Shown here piece by piece: positions 1-12,525 of a DNA stretch of 64,000 nucleotides. The notes beneath the pieces are model-generated. The model saw only the letters and a list, made by a program, of their open reading frames with translations. It searched no databases and was not told the origin of the DNA. This stretch comes from Chlamydoabsidia padenii. Taxonomy: Eukaryota; Mucoromycota; Mucoromycetes; Mucorales; Cunninghamellaceae. Each line of letters begins with the position of its first letter. Position 1 is the stretch's first letter. Where the stretch lies: positions 496,001 through 560,000 of the forward strand of contig JAIWND010000006.1 in the NCBI GenBank assembly GCA_025330725.1, given 5' to 3'. A program made the translations under genes and the position numbers.

Positions 1-1035
1 CGACATGTTGTTCAGAAGTGATGACGCCAGTGTTGGATGGAGAGCGAGCCACAGCCCATTTAGGTCCAGCTTCAAATTCAGCAGTTTGATCCAATTTGGC
101 AGCCAAATCCAGATACATGACTTGAGGAGTTTGACCTTCAACAGGATCAGTGACCACCAAAGGGTTAATTTCCAAGTAGGTAAAATGTAAATCCACATAG
201 ACAGCATAGAGGCGAGTGATAAAGTCTACCAATACATCACGCTTGAATTCAGGCACATCCTTTAACAAAGTTTCCTTGATAGTTGTGATTGAAGGGAATT
301 CTTCATCCACCTTGACCAATAATTTGAGAGCCTTGGCGTCAACATCACCCACATCAATACCACCTTCATGAGTGAATAAGATATAGTCACCATCACGTTC
401 AGAGTTGATACAGATATAGTATTCAGTATTGGAAGGATGAGGAGTAAAAGGTTCCACCAAGAAGGTCTTTAAAACACCAGTCGTTCTTTCAATCTAAAAT
501 ATATATATATATATAAAAAAACAAGATTTTTAACTTCAGTTTCAACACAAACACCCCTATTTCATCTGTCATCAATATCCTTTTTTGTACCCAGACAAAA
601 GATCAAACTATCGTCAAGTTCCGAAGATAATCTAATCTTTTTGGGCTCTATCCACCTATTATCATTATGTATTACCTGAATTTCTTTACCAGCACGTTCT
701 TCAATCCATTGACGAGCTTCAGACCAAGGTTTGTTCAAAGTCAATAAACCATGCTTCCCACGACGTTTAATGAGTTGATCAGGTTTGGCAACCAATTTGT
801 CAGTCAATAACCAAGGATGAGATTGTTCCAATTTGTCCAATTGTTGTTTCAAAGCAGCTTCAAAGGCACCAGGAGCACCTTGTTTGAGAGATGTATCCAC
901 ATTCACTTGAGCCAACTTTGTCGCCGCAGGTGTAAAGAGAGATGTTTGTTGGTCATTAGATAATAAAGGAGCACGGAGCAAGTGATAGGCTAACAAGAGC
1001 TTGCCATCGTATTCTCTAATAGGTTTAGCCGACAT
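1..1035 (-). CDS. ATP-citrate lyase, N-terminal part (runs off the left edge)
   Basis: Cytosolic enzyme that cleaves citrate with ATP and CoA to acetyl-CoA and oxaloacetate, feeding lipid and sterol synthesis. Two exons are visible: 676-1035 (120 codons, ATG at 1035) and 1-493, joined across a 182 bp intron (494-675, GTAATA...TTTTAG). The protein starts MSAKPIREYDGK and contains the citryl-CoA-synthetase/ATP-grasp motifs KPDQLIKRRGKHGL, FLVEPFTPH, THEGGIDVGDVDAKA and YLEINPL, collinear with the N terminus of animal ACLY. This is known from the family: animals carry one fused chain, whereas ascomycetes split it into two subunits. The start resembles the fused type, but the C-terminal half lies outside the window, so fusion is inferred. 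The rest of the gene continues to the left of position 1. Confidence 0.95.
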
Positions 1036-1951
1036 GATGTGTGGTGAATGTGTAAATGGATGAAGAGAAAAAGAAAAAGAGAAAAAAAAAAAAAAGAGAG
1101 AAAATTTAAATACCTGTCGGAGTTAAGTTTTGTTGGGGAGTGGGATGTGGAGGGAGAGGCAGCAGTGAGCCTCAAGCTATGCAAACGTCAAACCCCAGCA
1201 ATCATTTTGATAGGACGATAATAAAAAAGAGTGAGCACGTTAGATAACACTAAAACAAGCTCACCCTGCCAGTATAATCAGACAAAAAGACCTTGTCAAA
1301 CTATGGATAGACGGACCACTTCCTTATTTGGAAGTCATCCGAGGTACGCATTAAAGCCAGAGTAGAGATCCATCGGTCACCCCAAAACAAGGGGATAGCA
1401 TTGAGGAGACATTTTTTTTAAGAGTTTCTATAGTATGTAATAAGGTTTATTTAGACAATGACATGTTTTTATTTTTGCTTTTTATTAAGTAGAATGGTTT
1501 ATATACTAAAAATAAAAAAGAAGAAGACATATAATACTTAAAGGTAAGAATGGTTTGTATAAACTAAAAAGTAAAAGGGGAAGATAAAGAAGGATACCAT
1601 GCAAATAAGATAAAATAAAAAGAGTAATGGAATAGCATAAATAAAAGGATGTCTATACAAAGGGTACTAAATTAAGGGGTACGTGTGATTCAAACCAAAC
1701 AAGCGTTGTTTTTTGATGGGGGAGGGGGGAGCAGATGATTCAATCATAGGGTAGTAAAAAAGAAAAAAAAAAAGTAAGGAGGAATCAACTAACGTAATAA
1801 AAAAAAAAAAAAAAATGGGGGAGAGATGATATAAATGGACATAATAAAAATTTGAATGGTATGTGATGGTATGTATGGTATATATGTATAAAAAGGTTGA
1901 AGAATGAAGAATGATGCAAAGAGAAAGAGAGAGAGAGAGAGAGGATCCCTT
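1036..1951. other. Intergenic region upstream of ATP-citrate lyase and downstream of the C2H2 factor
   Basis: No convincing gene. It holds A-rich and GA-rich low-complexity DNA, including A runs near 1081 and 1801 and (GA)n at 1925-1942. A copy of the dispersed GGGGTTTGA element lies at 1187-1199, about 150 bp upstream of the lyase start and on the same strand as that gene. Short ORFs here are all low complexity. Confidence 0.6.
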
Positions 1952-2294
1952 TTAACAGCCCAAGAATTCCGATGATAATGACCAACAAGAAGAGGAGATG
2001 GCATCTGTATAAGTTCCCATTGATGAAGAAGATTGTTGATGATTCGGAGATGCAAATTCATCATCCATGATAGCAGGTGATGATGATTCAGTAGTTCGGC
2101 GTTTACTATCTTGTCGATGTAAATGGGTTTTCATGTGTTGAGATAGATTATCCGACCTTGAAAAGTGTTTATGACATTTTGGGTAGCTGCAGGCAAAAGG
2201 TCGCTCCAAAGTATGAATCCGCATATGTCGTTTCAGGTGTTCCAGTCGTTTGAATCGACGTTGACAGTCGGTCACAGGGCAGACGTGTGATTTC

Positions 2295-2327
<33 letters not shown>

Positions 2328-3685
2328 AGTGGACTTGTTCGTTGTGATAAAGTAGACCGAACCTTCTTTTGTTTCTTGATAGTTGTTGTTGTTGTTGTTG
2401 TTGTTGTTCCAGAGTTGACCAAAGTAGTAGGTGAGGTGGGTGAAGGAGGTAGCATTCCTGTTGTTGAATGGAAACCTGTATATTCGTCAGGAAGGTCATA
2501 AGGTGTCACCCCATCGTTGGCAAACAGGGACGAAGATACTTGATCATGATTTAATAAAGAAGTAACACCACCATGAGGAGCCATCCCAATACGTATATAT
2601 GACTGAGGTGATTCTACAGAAGAATACTGTTCAATGACCTACAATAATAATTGCAAAGTTAGTAAAAATAAAAATAAAAAAAAAGGAGTGTTCTCTTGTT
2701 CTTCTTTTTCGCTTACATCGTCGGTAAAAGATTGTTGGTCATAGATTTCATTGTAAGCCAATTCGAATGGTTTATTATTGTTAAAACCAAAAGAATGAGA
2801 GGAACCAAACCCATGGACAAGATCCTGTTGACTGGAAGTGGAAGAGGAGGAAGAGATGGAGCAAGGTGAAGTCCCGCCCCCATTTAAATGCACTTCCATG
2901 CCAGGTTGGAATTTTTTCAACCCCCGACGAGTAGGTGGAGATGACAGGATGCCAGATACCGCCGAATGTTTCTTGGTGTGAGTACGATAATGAGCATGAA
3001 AGTTATCCGATCGACTAAAGCTTTTACCGCAACCAGGAAAAGAGCATACATGAGGTCGTTCGCCAGTATGCACCAACATGTGTCGTTTCAAATGTTCGTA
3101 GCGCTTGAAGCTCCATCCACAGTAAGAGTACTTGCAAATATGCTTGTGTGGTGCATTAGGTCCCTGTTGACAATGACCTGATTTACGTTTACCGATTGAT
3201 TTGGTGAAATGAGTAGTGTTTTTACTGTCCATGGTAGTAATGTTGGTCAAATCGTCGGTCCTGTTCAAGTAGGTGTAGTCGTGATAGTTGGGTGGATATT
3301 GTTGAGACTGATCGCATTCGTCTATAGTCGACATGGCGGAGCATGAACTACGTCGGTATGGATCTTGATCGTATGCCAATGATGCATTAAAACCAAATGG
3401 TCCCACATCAACCGAGTGTTTTCGTTTATAGGGATCAACTATGTTTGAAGGTGGAGAAACAGCAGGTGTCAGTGGAGGTGATAAATGTTGTTGGTTGTAT
3501 AAATCAAGCTGCATATCACTGTCTGTTGAGAGCTGATTGGTGCTGTTGGTGTACAATCCAGGGTTGGTCATAAAGTTCGAATAGGTCATTTCTTGAGAGT
3601 AAGTATTTTCCATGATTTGTTGCTGATGTTGAGATATCATGGTAATATTGGGTAGCTTTTCGGGGTAGGGATCATAATGGGTCAT
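1952..3685 (-). CDS. C2H2 zinc-finger transcription factor with two finger pairs
   Basis: Putative sequence-specific DNA-binding regulator, nuclear. Two exons, 2717-3685 and 1952-2638, joined by a 78 bp phase-0 intron (2639-2716, GTAAGC...TTGTAG), give 551 aa. Exon 1 carries finger pair one (about residues 184-237; [20 protein letters not shown], then [19 protein letters not shown]). Exon 2 carries pair two (about 443-495; [20 protein letters not shown], then [19 protein letters not shown]). Between them are poly-Thr and poly-Gln tracts (about residues 400-438). The spelling KRLEHLKRH...ERP...SRSDNL is typical of fungal Ste12-type C2H2 pairs, but I see no Ste12 homeodomain. The two halves could be mistaken for two genes, but the exon 2 frame is open back to the splice site and joins in phase. 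Residues 1-180 are low-complexity activation-like sequence rich in Gln, Pro and Tyr. Confidence 0.88.
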
Positions 3686-5539
3686 GATGAATGTTGGGGA
3701 GAAATTTCGTTAAAAGGATACTTTTTTTAAAATAGGAATAAAAGAATTGCTAAAGTATATATAGAGTTAGAGAGAGAGAGAGAGAGAGCAAAATAGAGGA
3801 AAGAAAAAGAAAGAAAAAGAAAAAAAAAAAAGGAACGTTTGTCCTTTATAAATTATTTAAACTCCGTTTCAGCTATTTTCGGCCAATGAGCTTATTTGAT
3901 CGACAATGTGAGGTTGATTCAAGTTAGGGATCGTGTTAAAGCATACACCAAAAGGATAAAATAGAACTACAAAACTTTAATAGTCCATATGTGTCAGATA
4001 GGAGGAGCTTTACAGTGGAAAAAAGGAAAAAAAAAACTCATCCCCTTAAAGAAAATCATGATCACAGGCACCAATTGATTCCACGGCCTATTTACTCCTT
4101 AAAGAATACAATGTCATATCCATAGAATCAGACTCATTCTTTTACCTTGTGGTTACTAAAGACAACATTCTTCATGAGTAAAATAAATAAAAAAGACACT
4201 AGTCGGGGTTTCAACCAGATCTTGCATGTTCCTTTTTTTCATGCAAAACTGTAGCATGCTTTCCCTCCCTTATTAAAATCACCCTACTCTCCTTTTTTTT
4301 CATAGCATTTTCTTTGTTTCTCAGCACCTCGATCACCAATCGTTACTGGTGCTTTTCTTTAAAAGGCAAAGGGCTATCTTGGTTCTTACTTGGCGATTGA
4401 GGAATTCGACTAAAAAAAAAAAAAAAAAGTGAATTCAAACCCCGGCGCATTGATCAAAAAAGTGAATCGTCATTGATGAATGCCATTCCATATTAGCATC
4501 AATGGAGTGTATTCCCTCCCTTTCAGGTAAGGAGGAATGAAAACATTACTTGCCTCGTGCTAATAGACTCCTATTAGATACCATAGCATGACATTTCACC
4601 TAATCATTATCATGATTGTCCCGATGAGCATTAAATGGATCTGTAGTAGTCTCAGTAATGAACTATACATGAATTATGCTGCAGTGGAACCCAAACAATG
4701 GAGTGTGTGGTCTACAATGCATACATTTTTTTAAATCGATTTGCCAAATGATGTATAGTGAGAATGAATAGATCATTGTTTAAAAACTAAGTCCTGCAAA
4801 GGTGTCAAAATTCAAACCCCGGCCGAATTGAACTGGACCCTTTTTTATTGAACGATCCAATCGCCCCTTTTTTGAAGCTATCTGTGCTTTGTTATAATCT
4901 TGAAAAAAATAAACTCGTGTAAAGCATTCTGTTTCATTTTGCTTTTCCTCCTTTCTGTTATCAAAGGCCTTAGACAACAATAGTGGTAATTACCCAAGAG
5001 GAAGGAAAGTTTGAGAAAAGAAGATTGCTCCCCACGCTAACAAAAAGTGCCACCGTTCAGATCATCAATCTTATTGGTGGATATGGGGTTGTTATTGTTT
5101 AGTATTTCGGCGTATTGAATCAAAAAAGGTATGGCTCTTGTTTTAATATGGGATCGGTGAGCCTCCTTTCCCGTAATAGTAATGAAGATAGCTTGTGAGT
5201 CATGACATTAAGATAGGGCCCCACCATAAGAGATGGAATTGGTCATTCAAACAGAGTCATTCATGCACTGACAACCTCCGGGTTCAATCGGCGTTTCAAA
5301 TGTTGAGGGAGTCAATTTTCATCTCTCTTTTTTTTTTTTCCCGCGAACCTTCTTCTTCCTGATAAATTACAAAGTTGAAAGGCAAATGAATTGCTCTTTG
5401 TTTTATTAGTGATTGGTAAAGTTAAAAAAGTAAATGTTAGCAATTAAGGGAAAACTATTACAGCACTGATTAGTGATAGGACACAGGGGGAAATATAAAA
5501 AAAGGTGGTAGACTAATGGTGTTTTTACCTTATAAAACT
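3686..5539. other. Long spacer between two transcription-factor genes
   Basis: No gene supported. It contains (GA)n at about 3772-3788, several A and T runs, and three copies of the dispersed element: 4202-4216 (GTCGGGGTTTCAACC), 4434-4448 and 4811-4824 (both TTCAAACCCCGGC). An ORF at 4780-4980 on the minus strand overlaps one copy and has no recognisable domain, so I did not call it. Confidence 0.55.
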
Positions 5540-6957
5540 TTATGTGTTATGTAATCGTGGTCGTCCTCTTGGTTTATGCTCAACATCTTTGCAACCTGAC
5601 TTTCCTGTAGCAATGCAACGGCGACATGGTCTCATATTATCACACCTCAAATGGGATCGTTTGCAATGGTTACAGGCTTTATCAACATTACGGCCTTTCT
5701 TTGGATGACTTGTCGGTGGACCTCCCATTTCGCCACTACAACTAGAATGATATTGCAAGCCTACTTTGGTATTCAAGTCTTTGTGTTGGTCATGCTGCTG
5801 GTGATGATGGTGGTGGTGCTTTTGTGAAAATGGATTATCTACAAGGTAAAAGGATAAAATCAGTACTTTTGTGGGTGGGATACTGATTATTATTTTTTCG
5901 TTTTTGTTTGTTTGTTTACCATTACGATTAGATAACCGGCCTTGATATTGATGGGGTAGATAAACACCTTGATCACTATCATCCTCTTCTTCTTCCTCGT
6001 CACCTTCGTTAAGCTCGGTGTCCTCCTCTTCCTCATCATCCGACAATCTTTGGCGCGACAAGAAGCTGGATATGCTTTCCGATACCGATAATCTTGCTGG
6101 TGAAAAGGATGTGATGTTACTGGAGGCTGATCCTTTGCTTGGGAAACTTTTACCGGATGAAGAAGAAGGAAAGGCGCTGATGGCACTTAATGAATGGGGC
6201 TCACTCTCTCGGCGTCTTAATTCTTTGCGTTTGGTGACACTTGATATGGATGACTTTTTTCGTCCTCCTGGGTGAATCATGCCGCTGGTAGATCGTCTAG
6301 CTTTTCCTGGTTGGCCTTGCTGCTGCTGCTGTTGTTGTTGTTTGGTCCTTCTCTTGTTGTTTGGCTTCTCTCGCTTATTGGTTACCATGTCATTGATGGT
6401 GTCACCGGTGGTAAAACTCATATTGTTATTCTGTTGTTGATGGTATTGTGGAAATGGATGGGAGTGACGCGGATACGGGTGGTTATGACCTGCACCAACA
6501 ACTGGGGTGGACATGGATGAAGTTAAACCTAATGGATAGAAATTGGAAGCCCCCGATGGATTATCACGCCAACTGAAGAATGGATCTTGTGGAAATGGTA
6601 CCATCCAGCTTTGGGTTGATGTCGTGGTATCACTATCTGATAAGTCATCATCCATACTCTCATTGGAATCGGAATACGAATAGGCTGATGGTGGATTAAG
6701 GTAAGAGGGAACAACAAAAGCATGGGATAAAAAGCTGCTACTGTTATTGTTGGATGGCGTCGCTGGGGATATATCACCCAACAAGGATTGCAATTCATCT
6801 ACTGGTCCACCTCCACCATTTAATCCATTACTACACTTTGACGGTGAAATGGACAGATGTGGGAATGAAGTGGTATGTTTGATAGAGTCAGTTTCGGCCA
6901 CAAAAGAATTGACATCCTATTGAATGAATGGTCATGATTACTCATTACTATTAATCA

Positions 6958-6989
<32 letters not shown>

Positions 6990-7950
6990 CTTATAGGTAT
7001 ATCGGACTTACACTCATATTGACATAGCCTCGTGGTAAACAAGTGGATGACAAATCATTGGATTCATGCTGACAAGAAGAAGATGTAGGTAAGGAATTAG
7101 ATGACATGGATGATGCCATATCTGGTTGGGAAAGGTAGGAGGAATGACCAAGGTAGAATAGATTCTCATTGTTTGGACTGTTATCATAGAAATCTAATGA
7201 ATGATCCAACGTGGCTGTCAAGTAGGTATTATCCAAACTATCAAGCATCCACGAAGGCTTACTGGTATCCATATACTCGACCGAAGAAGGACAAGGTGGA
7301 TCCATGGCAAGGTGACTCAAATCAAGGGACGATGCCGCCGACATGGACAAATGCTTATTGTTGCTTGTATTATCAGCAGAAAACATTGGATTGTTGTTGT
7401 TGTTATACACAGATGATGGTGGGTCAAGAATATCTAATGGTGTGGTGTCAGCTTTGGCTTTGGTGGATGATGATGATTGTAATATATAATGCGATGGGTG
7501 TGGATGATGGAGCTTGTTGGACGACTTGGGCGACTGCTGTAGGTATTGAAGATAGGATGAAGGCGATGATTGTGTACAAGATCCATAAAAGTCCTCGAGG
7601 TGGCCCGGGAACGGAACAAGAACTGATTGGCTATAGGAATGATCAAGGGGATTCAAATCCAAAGGCGATGAAGGTAAATGGCAACTATCCATAAAGTGGT
7701 TATGGATGACGGGTGTCTGGTTTGAATTATTTTGTAAGTAAAAAGGATTCCTTGGTGTTGGGTCTAACGGATGCTGGGATCCTGAAGATGGACAAGTCAA
7801 CATATCATGGTGGTTGGACAATATGGTATCATCAAATGGACATGAAGTGTTTGGTGCTGATGGTGCTTCCTCAAACAAATCAATGGGCGCAAAGAACTTT
7901 GAATCGTAATTACTGGTGCCGGAACTGTTGGTAGAAGTAGCTGTGTCCAT
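5540..7950 (-). CDS. Zn2Cys6 transcription factor with C-terminal DNA-binding domain
   Basis: Putative fungal-type transcription factor. Three exons, 7012-7950, 5920-6916 and 5540-5838, give 744 aa. Introns are 6917-7011 (phase 0, GTAAGT...AATAG) and 5839-5919 (phase 1, GTAAAC...TGTAG). The binuclear zinc cluster is at the extreme C terminus (ACNHCKRSHLRC, then DNMRPCRRCIATGKSGC; spacing CX2CX6CX5CX2CX7C), followed by the basic RGRPRL. The rest is Ser/Pro/Asn-rich with poly-Gln, an acidic block (DDEEEEDTELNEGDEEEEEDD) and a His run, and I saw no fungal_trans middle domain. The second intron is 81 bp with no in-frame stop, so retention would add 27 residues rather than truncate the protein. 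The ATG at 7950 is the first in the long frame. The target pathway cannot be read from the sequence. Confidence 0.88.
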
Positions 7951-9543
7951 TAGAATTAGATTATAGTATTATAGTATTATTGGTGCCTAGATTAGATTCC
8001 TGAATAAATATATTTATATATAGTTGTTAATGATATTGTGTATAATGTTGCGTCCCTTGACTTACTTTGTATATTATATATATGTATATATATATAATAT
8101 ATATATATATATATGGTTGGTATGATTCAATACCGACAGAAAAGTATAGGAGGTTTTTTCTTGTAGGATTGGCGGAGATAGATTTCGATCAATGGAAACG
8201 ATTGACAACCAACAAGATAATAGGATCGATATAATATATAACAAAAGTAGATCAATAAAAGGGAAAGAAAAAAAATAACATGAATTGTGTATTGCATGAA
8301 TTATATGCCATAGGTTGTGAAGAATGAGCAATAGTAAATGGCGGGGTTTGAACCAGACGAGAATACTCATTCTTGCTGGTCTTTTTCTTCATCTTTCTTA
8401 ATATTCAATATCTCAAACCGAAACAATTTAGTGCCATCCTGTTTTGTATTGATGTACTTTCTATCTTTTCACCCTTTTCATTCTACAGATCGACAGAGAA
8501 TCTCACTTATGCATGGAAGGAAGAAAAAAAAAAAAAAAAGAGGTCAATATGTGGTGTCGATCACTCACTTTTTTTGATCTCTTCTTTTTTGGGTCTATGC
8601 TCAAACAGCATTTCCCAAAATGTGGATCTTACATTTTAAGACCCCCCACGCCAATAAGAAATGCATAACTCGTTCGATAACAAATGCATCCATCAGGTTC
8701 TCATCTTGCCTTTTTTCTTAAAGTGTTGTTCCATCGTGCTTCTTTTCTCGATCGCACTGCACATCATTTGATACATGTAACATACATGCTCAACACATAT
8801 ATGTTAATTTAAAAGAGGGCCCTGCAAAAACAAGTTGCATAAATGCGGGGTCTGAATTTTAACATGCAGTGATTTTGACAGTTTCCTTTTAGGGGTGCAT
8901 CGAAGGTCACTCTTTGGAAAAACTAACATCGTATCATACATAATACTACGGTACTTGTTGTTTGATGTAATGTCATGAAAGTACTATGATAGTATATGAT
9001 AGTCAGTGACATCATTTCCATTTACTCATTTTACTCGTTCTTACCAAGAATTTCAAAGAAGACTAAAGGGTTTTCGTTTTATGATAATCGTTTGCAATCA
9101 TGACCGTCTTAATACAAGTTTTACTTTAATAGTGGTTTAACATTTAAAGAAAGATATTCAGGTGATTTGTATCTATGCCATAAAAAGTTTGACATGTTCA
9201 GGGCCAACCCCAATCTTTAGTTTGAGTAAAAAGTAATTTTCAAATTCCGCATGTTTTTATTGGTCAGCCCATTTTTTGCTTTCCAAAGATTTTCTGGACA
9301 AGCACCCTCACATTGACTATACAGAATGTATACAAAGGGTAAATAACTTCCTCAAAGCTATTTACACTATACACAAGTCTGTCTGTCTTTTTTTTTTTTT
9401 TGCTCCAACTCCAGGTAGCTCACTTGTGGCTTTTTCTGGCCTTGTAGGTGCCATTTCTCGAAAGTTATAAAAATAATTCAATCACCGACTTTTTTTTTGT
9501 TGTTCTTCTACTTACATTAATCTCAACTCTTCCCCCTACTCTC
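7951..9543. other. Divergent spacer between the Zn2Cys6 gene and the NDUFAF6-like gene
   Basis: No gene supported. A (TA)n tract spans about 8069-8114 near the Zn2Cys6 start. Dispersed-element copies lie at 8341-8352 (GCGGGGTTTGAA), 8845-8856 (GCGGGGTCTGAA) and 9237-9250 (TTTTCAAATTCCGC). ORFs of 60-100 codons around 8074-8640 read through the TA tract or T runs and look spurious. Confidence 0.55.
8341..8352 (+). promoter_or_regulatory. Dispersed element, perfect GCGGGGTTTGAA
   Basis: Perfect match about 390 bp upstream of the Zn2Cys6 gene start, oriented away from it. It lies in a spacer with two further copies (8845-8856 and 9237-9250). Function inferred from recurrence only. Confidence 0.45.
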
Positions 9544-10751
9544 ATGAATACAGTCACTCGGTTGAATAAACGATCGGTTCTCTCATCTTCTTATCTTTAT
9601 ATCACAAAGTCGTCATATACCACCGCAGGCGCTGCACAACTGCAATCGGCTCACAAGTATTGTGTAGATTCTGTCAGGTAAATCATCAACCGTTAATAAA
9701 GTCACCAGAAAAGCTTAATCTTCTTGCTCTTCTTCTTTTTTTTTAATTATAGAAAAGGCGACTATGATGGGTATTTATGTGTTCCCTTCTTCCCTGATCA
9801 TTTACGAAACACCCAATACGCCCTTCGTGCCTTTAATGTGGAACTAGCATCGATCCGGGAAAATGTGTCAAAACCAGAAATAGGCAAAATGCGAATGCAG
9901 TTTTGGAAGGATACCATTGACAAAGTCTATGCGGTAAGTATCTTTTAAAACAACAGAACATGATTATGGAATATAAGGAATACCTTACTGATCTCAGTCT
10001 TATGTAGGGAAAAGCACCACAACAACCTATCGCTCTGGCACTTGCTGAAGCCTTGGAACACTCTGATCTGTCCTCCATGTGGTTCAAACGAATCATCAGC
10101 GAACGAATGGCCAATCTCGACGACCATGCTTTTATGACAATCAAGGAAATGGAGGATTATGGGGAAAATACGGCATCAAGTCTTCTCTATCTTCAACTCG
10201 AATCACTTGGTGTACGTGATGTGCAAGTGGATCATGTGGTTAGTCATCTAGGCAAAATGATGGGTATCTCCACCTTCTTACGCTCTTTACCTTTCCACTT
10301 GGGCCAAAAACGACTGGTACTACCTGCTCAAATAACTGCAAAAGTAAGTATGAAAAAAAAAAGTATGACTTGGGGCAGAAAAAGTAACTAACAAATTAAT
10401 TGATGTAGCATAATATATCCCAAGAAAATGTCATGCGGGGCAATTTAGATGGCATGGAAGACGCGGTGTTTGAAGTGGCAACGGCAGCTTATGATCAACT
10501 CTTGACAGCTCGGTCCTTATTAGATACTGTGACCCCTGAGACCTTCCCGGTCATTTTATCATCGGTAAGTGAACAACTCTAAAAAAAGAAACAACCATCT
10601 AATCTAATGCTTACTTTTTTAGATCCCTCATGTCCGTTATCTGGAAAGATTAGAACAACATAACTTTAATGTATTTGAACCGAAATTGCAACGCAAAGAT
10701 TGGAAATTGCCACTAGTGCTTTGGTCTAGTTTTAGAAATAGAAAACTTTGA
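9544..10751 (+). CDS. Mitochondrial complex I assembly factor, NDUFAF6-like (squalene/phytoene synthase fold)
   Basis: Predicted mitochondrial protein needed for assembly of NADH:ubiquinone oxidoreductase, by family knowledge of NDUFAF6. Five exons, 9544-9677, 9753-9933, 10008-10343, 10409-10564 and 10623-10751, give 311 aa with all phases closing. The N terminus is basic and hydroxylated (MNTVTRLNKRSVLSSSYLYI), consistent with a presequence. The body shows the non-catalytic trans-isoprenyl synthase pattern: AHKYCVDSVRKGDYDGYLC, AFNVELASIRENVSKPEIGKMRMQFWKD, EMEDYGENTASSLLYLQLE and the short distal GISTFLRSLPFH. The first Asp-rich motif of real squalene synthases is absent, as in NDUFAF6. It is an isolated plus-strand gene. 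A dispersed-element copy lies about 290 bp upstream. Confidence 0.92.
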
Positions 10752-11895
10752 TGGGTGTATATATTTGTAGTATAGACATCAGTTGATGGCGATCCTTTTT
10801 TTGTGTGTAGATATAGCTATTTGGTTAAATGTATGAAATAAAACATGTCACTTTTTTTTTTAGTGTTGTATGCTTTATCTGTGTCACATTGAAGCACTTT
10901 TTTACCTTGTCTTTTGGTGCTTTTTAATTCGATTGTCCTAAACATAGATGATCATCCTAATAGCTACAGTACGTCGTGCAAGCAATGTGGATGAGAATAG
11001 CCCAGAGTTTCATGTTATTTGAAGCAACACATGGCTATTCTTTCTTATAATGGATACAGAGAAAAGAAAACAACGTGATCTCGGAGGTCAATACTCTATA
11101 TGAAGTCGAGGTAAGACAAGAAAAACGAAATGCCTTCTTGGGACATTTAACTTTCATCCCCGCCGATGGTGTGCATGCATGCATCGACCTCATATCAAAA
11201 CATGTCAGGGCAGAGTTAACTTTTCCTTTCTTCAATCAAGTCCTTCTTTTATGCAATTGACTTGGAAAGAGTGAAGTTTTCTCTTTCTTTACCTTTATTG
11301 TGATATACTTGTCAATCAAGGTAGAGAGGAAATGTATGCGATATGCTTGTACGATAATTGGACGGCGGGATTTGAAATTACACAAACCTTCCCAGTGAGG
11401 CCTTTCTTCTCATTATATAAACGTGTAACATTCAACTAATGCGTTGCAATTAATAGTGTAAAACAAAAGTAGATAAAAAAAAGGCACATATATATAATAC
11501 ATGAATGCATACATGAGTACAGACCGTAAAAGAAGTAATCATTCATTCACTAGATAAAGAAACCCCGTTTCAAAGGAGTGATCAGGGAACATTATAGCAC
11601 AGGAAAGAGGCACCCATGAACAAAATGATATGATGAAGAGCAATGGAGTCTATCATTGCCAAAATGACACGATATGTATTTCACTCAATAGCCTGAAATT
11701 AAAAAAAGGGTTCGCGGTGTTTGAAATTCAAAGTGATGCTCATGCGATAAATTTATCAAAAGAGAAGATGTCCGTGCTTTCGATTCCCGCGATCTTTGTT
11801 TTTAGCCGGAACAAGATAGGTACATGAAATTGCTCTGTATGACACCGAGTTGATTTCCATCATGAACGTTCTCCATTCCTAGCCAAGGATCGGCA

Positions 11896-11943
<48 letters not shown>

Positions 11944-12525
11944 AGTCGAGACACTAAACTAGTGATGGGTGCTGAGGTGGCGAGGCCATAAAGTTTAATC
12001 GGCGCCCCACTTGAGTCTAATAAGTCTATCATCCCTTCACCCAATCAATGATAACCAACGAGTTATTTTTAGTGTAGCACGTTTTACAATATTAGGCGGT
12101 GTGCGCATACAGTTGTGCTCAGAACAGGTTTTACTTTGACAGTGAGATTTAAACCATTTGGCTATGGGTTTTGGTTTTTATGGTAAACTAAAATTATGAT
12201 GGGTAGTATTTCAACTTTTTAACAGCGTTGTAAAATAAGGCCAACTTTGAAAAGAAGGGGGGGTGTATGGATTCTGTGATTTGCTGACTTTCCAAATTTA
12301 GACAGTCCGTGTTCCCACCAAATAATTGCTTTTCAATGCCCTCCGGTTCTTCCTTTTTTCTTTTCCCTTCTTCTCCTTTTTTTTTTTTTTCTTCTTTTCT
12401 TTTTCTTTCACCTTTTTCCTTTCCTTCCTTCCCTCCTTCCTTGACCTTTTATTGTTGTTAGTCTTTATAACACATATACTTGATTCATTCACCTTTGTCA
12501 CCTACATATATCTTCCTTCCTTCTA
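10752..12525. other. Spacer between the NDUFAF6-like gene and the GATA/PHD gene
   Basis: No gene supported. It includes a perfect A run at 11901-11941, dispersed-element copies at 11364-11379 (GGCGGGATTTGAAATT) and 11714-11729 (GCGGTGTTTGAAATTC), and a pyrimidine-rich stretch (about 12340-12460) leading to the next start codon. Short ORFs around 11035-11260 and 11630-12044 have no recognisable features. Confidence 0.55.
11901..11941 (+). repeat. Perfect A run of 41 bases
   Basis: Uninterrupted A homopolymer in the spacer before the GATA/PHD gene. The flanks do not show target-site duplications, so I treat it as a poly(dA:dT) tract and not as a retroposon tail. Confidence 0.8.

Noticed and set aside
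1952..2584. Second separate C2H2 gene starting at 2584
   Set aside because: The frame is open upstream of that Met to a good 3' splice site, and it joins in phase to exon 1 across a 78 bp intron.
7101..7694. 197-codon plus ORF
   Set aside because: Antisense shadow of the Zn2Cys6 gene exon 1, rich in Trp, Cys and Met as expected for a shadow.
8085..8114. Origin of replication or centromere-like AT tract
   Set aside because: It is only a short TA microsatellite, of a kind seen several times in the window.
8341..8356. tRNA B-box (GGTTTGAACCA resembles GGTTCGAANCC)
   Set aside because: No A box, no cloverleaf and no terminator at the right distance. Most other element copies lack the trailing CC.
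11901..11941. Poly(A) tail of a retroposon
   Set aside because: No target-site duplication or body sequence found; similar runs occur throughout introns and spacers.
11802..12044. 80-codon minus ORF reading through the A run
   Set aside because: It is held open by poly-Phe from the homopolymer and has no domain or splice support.
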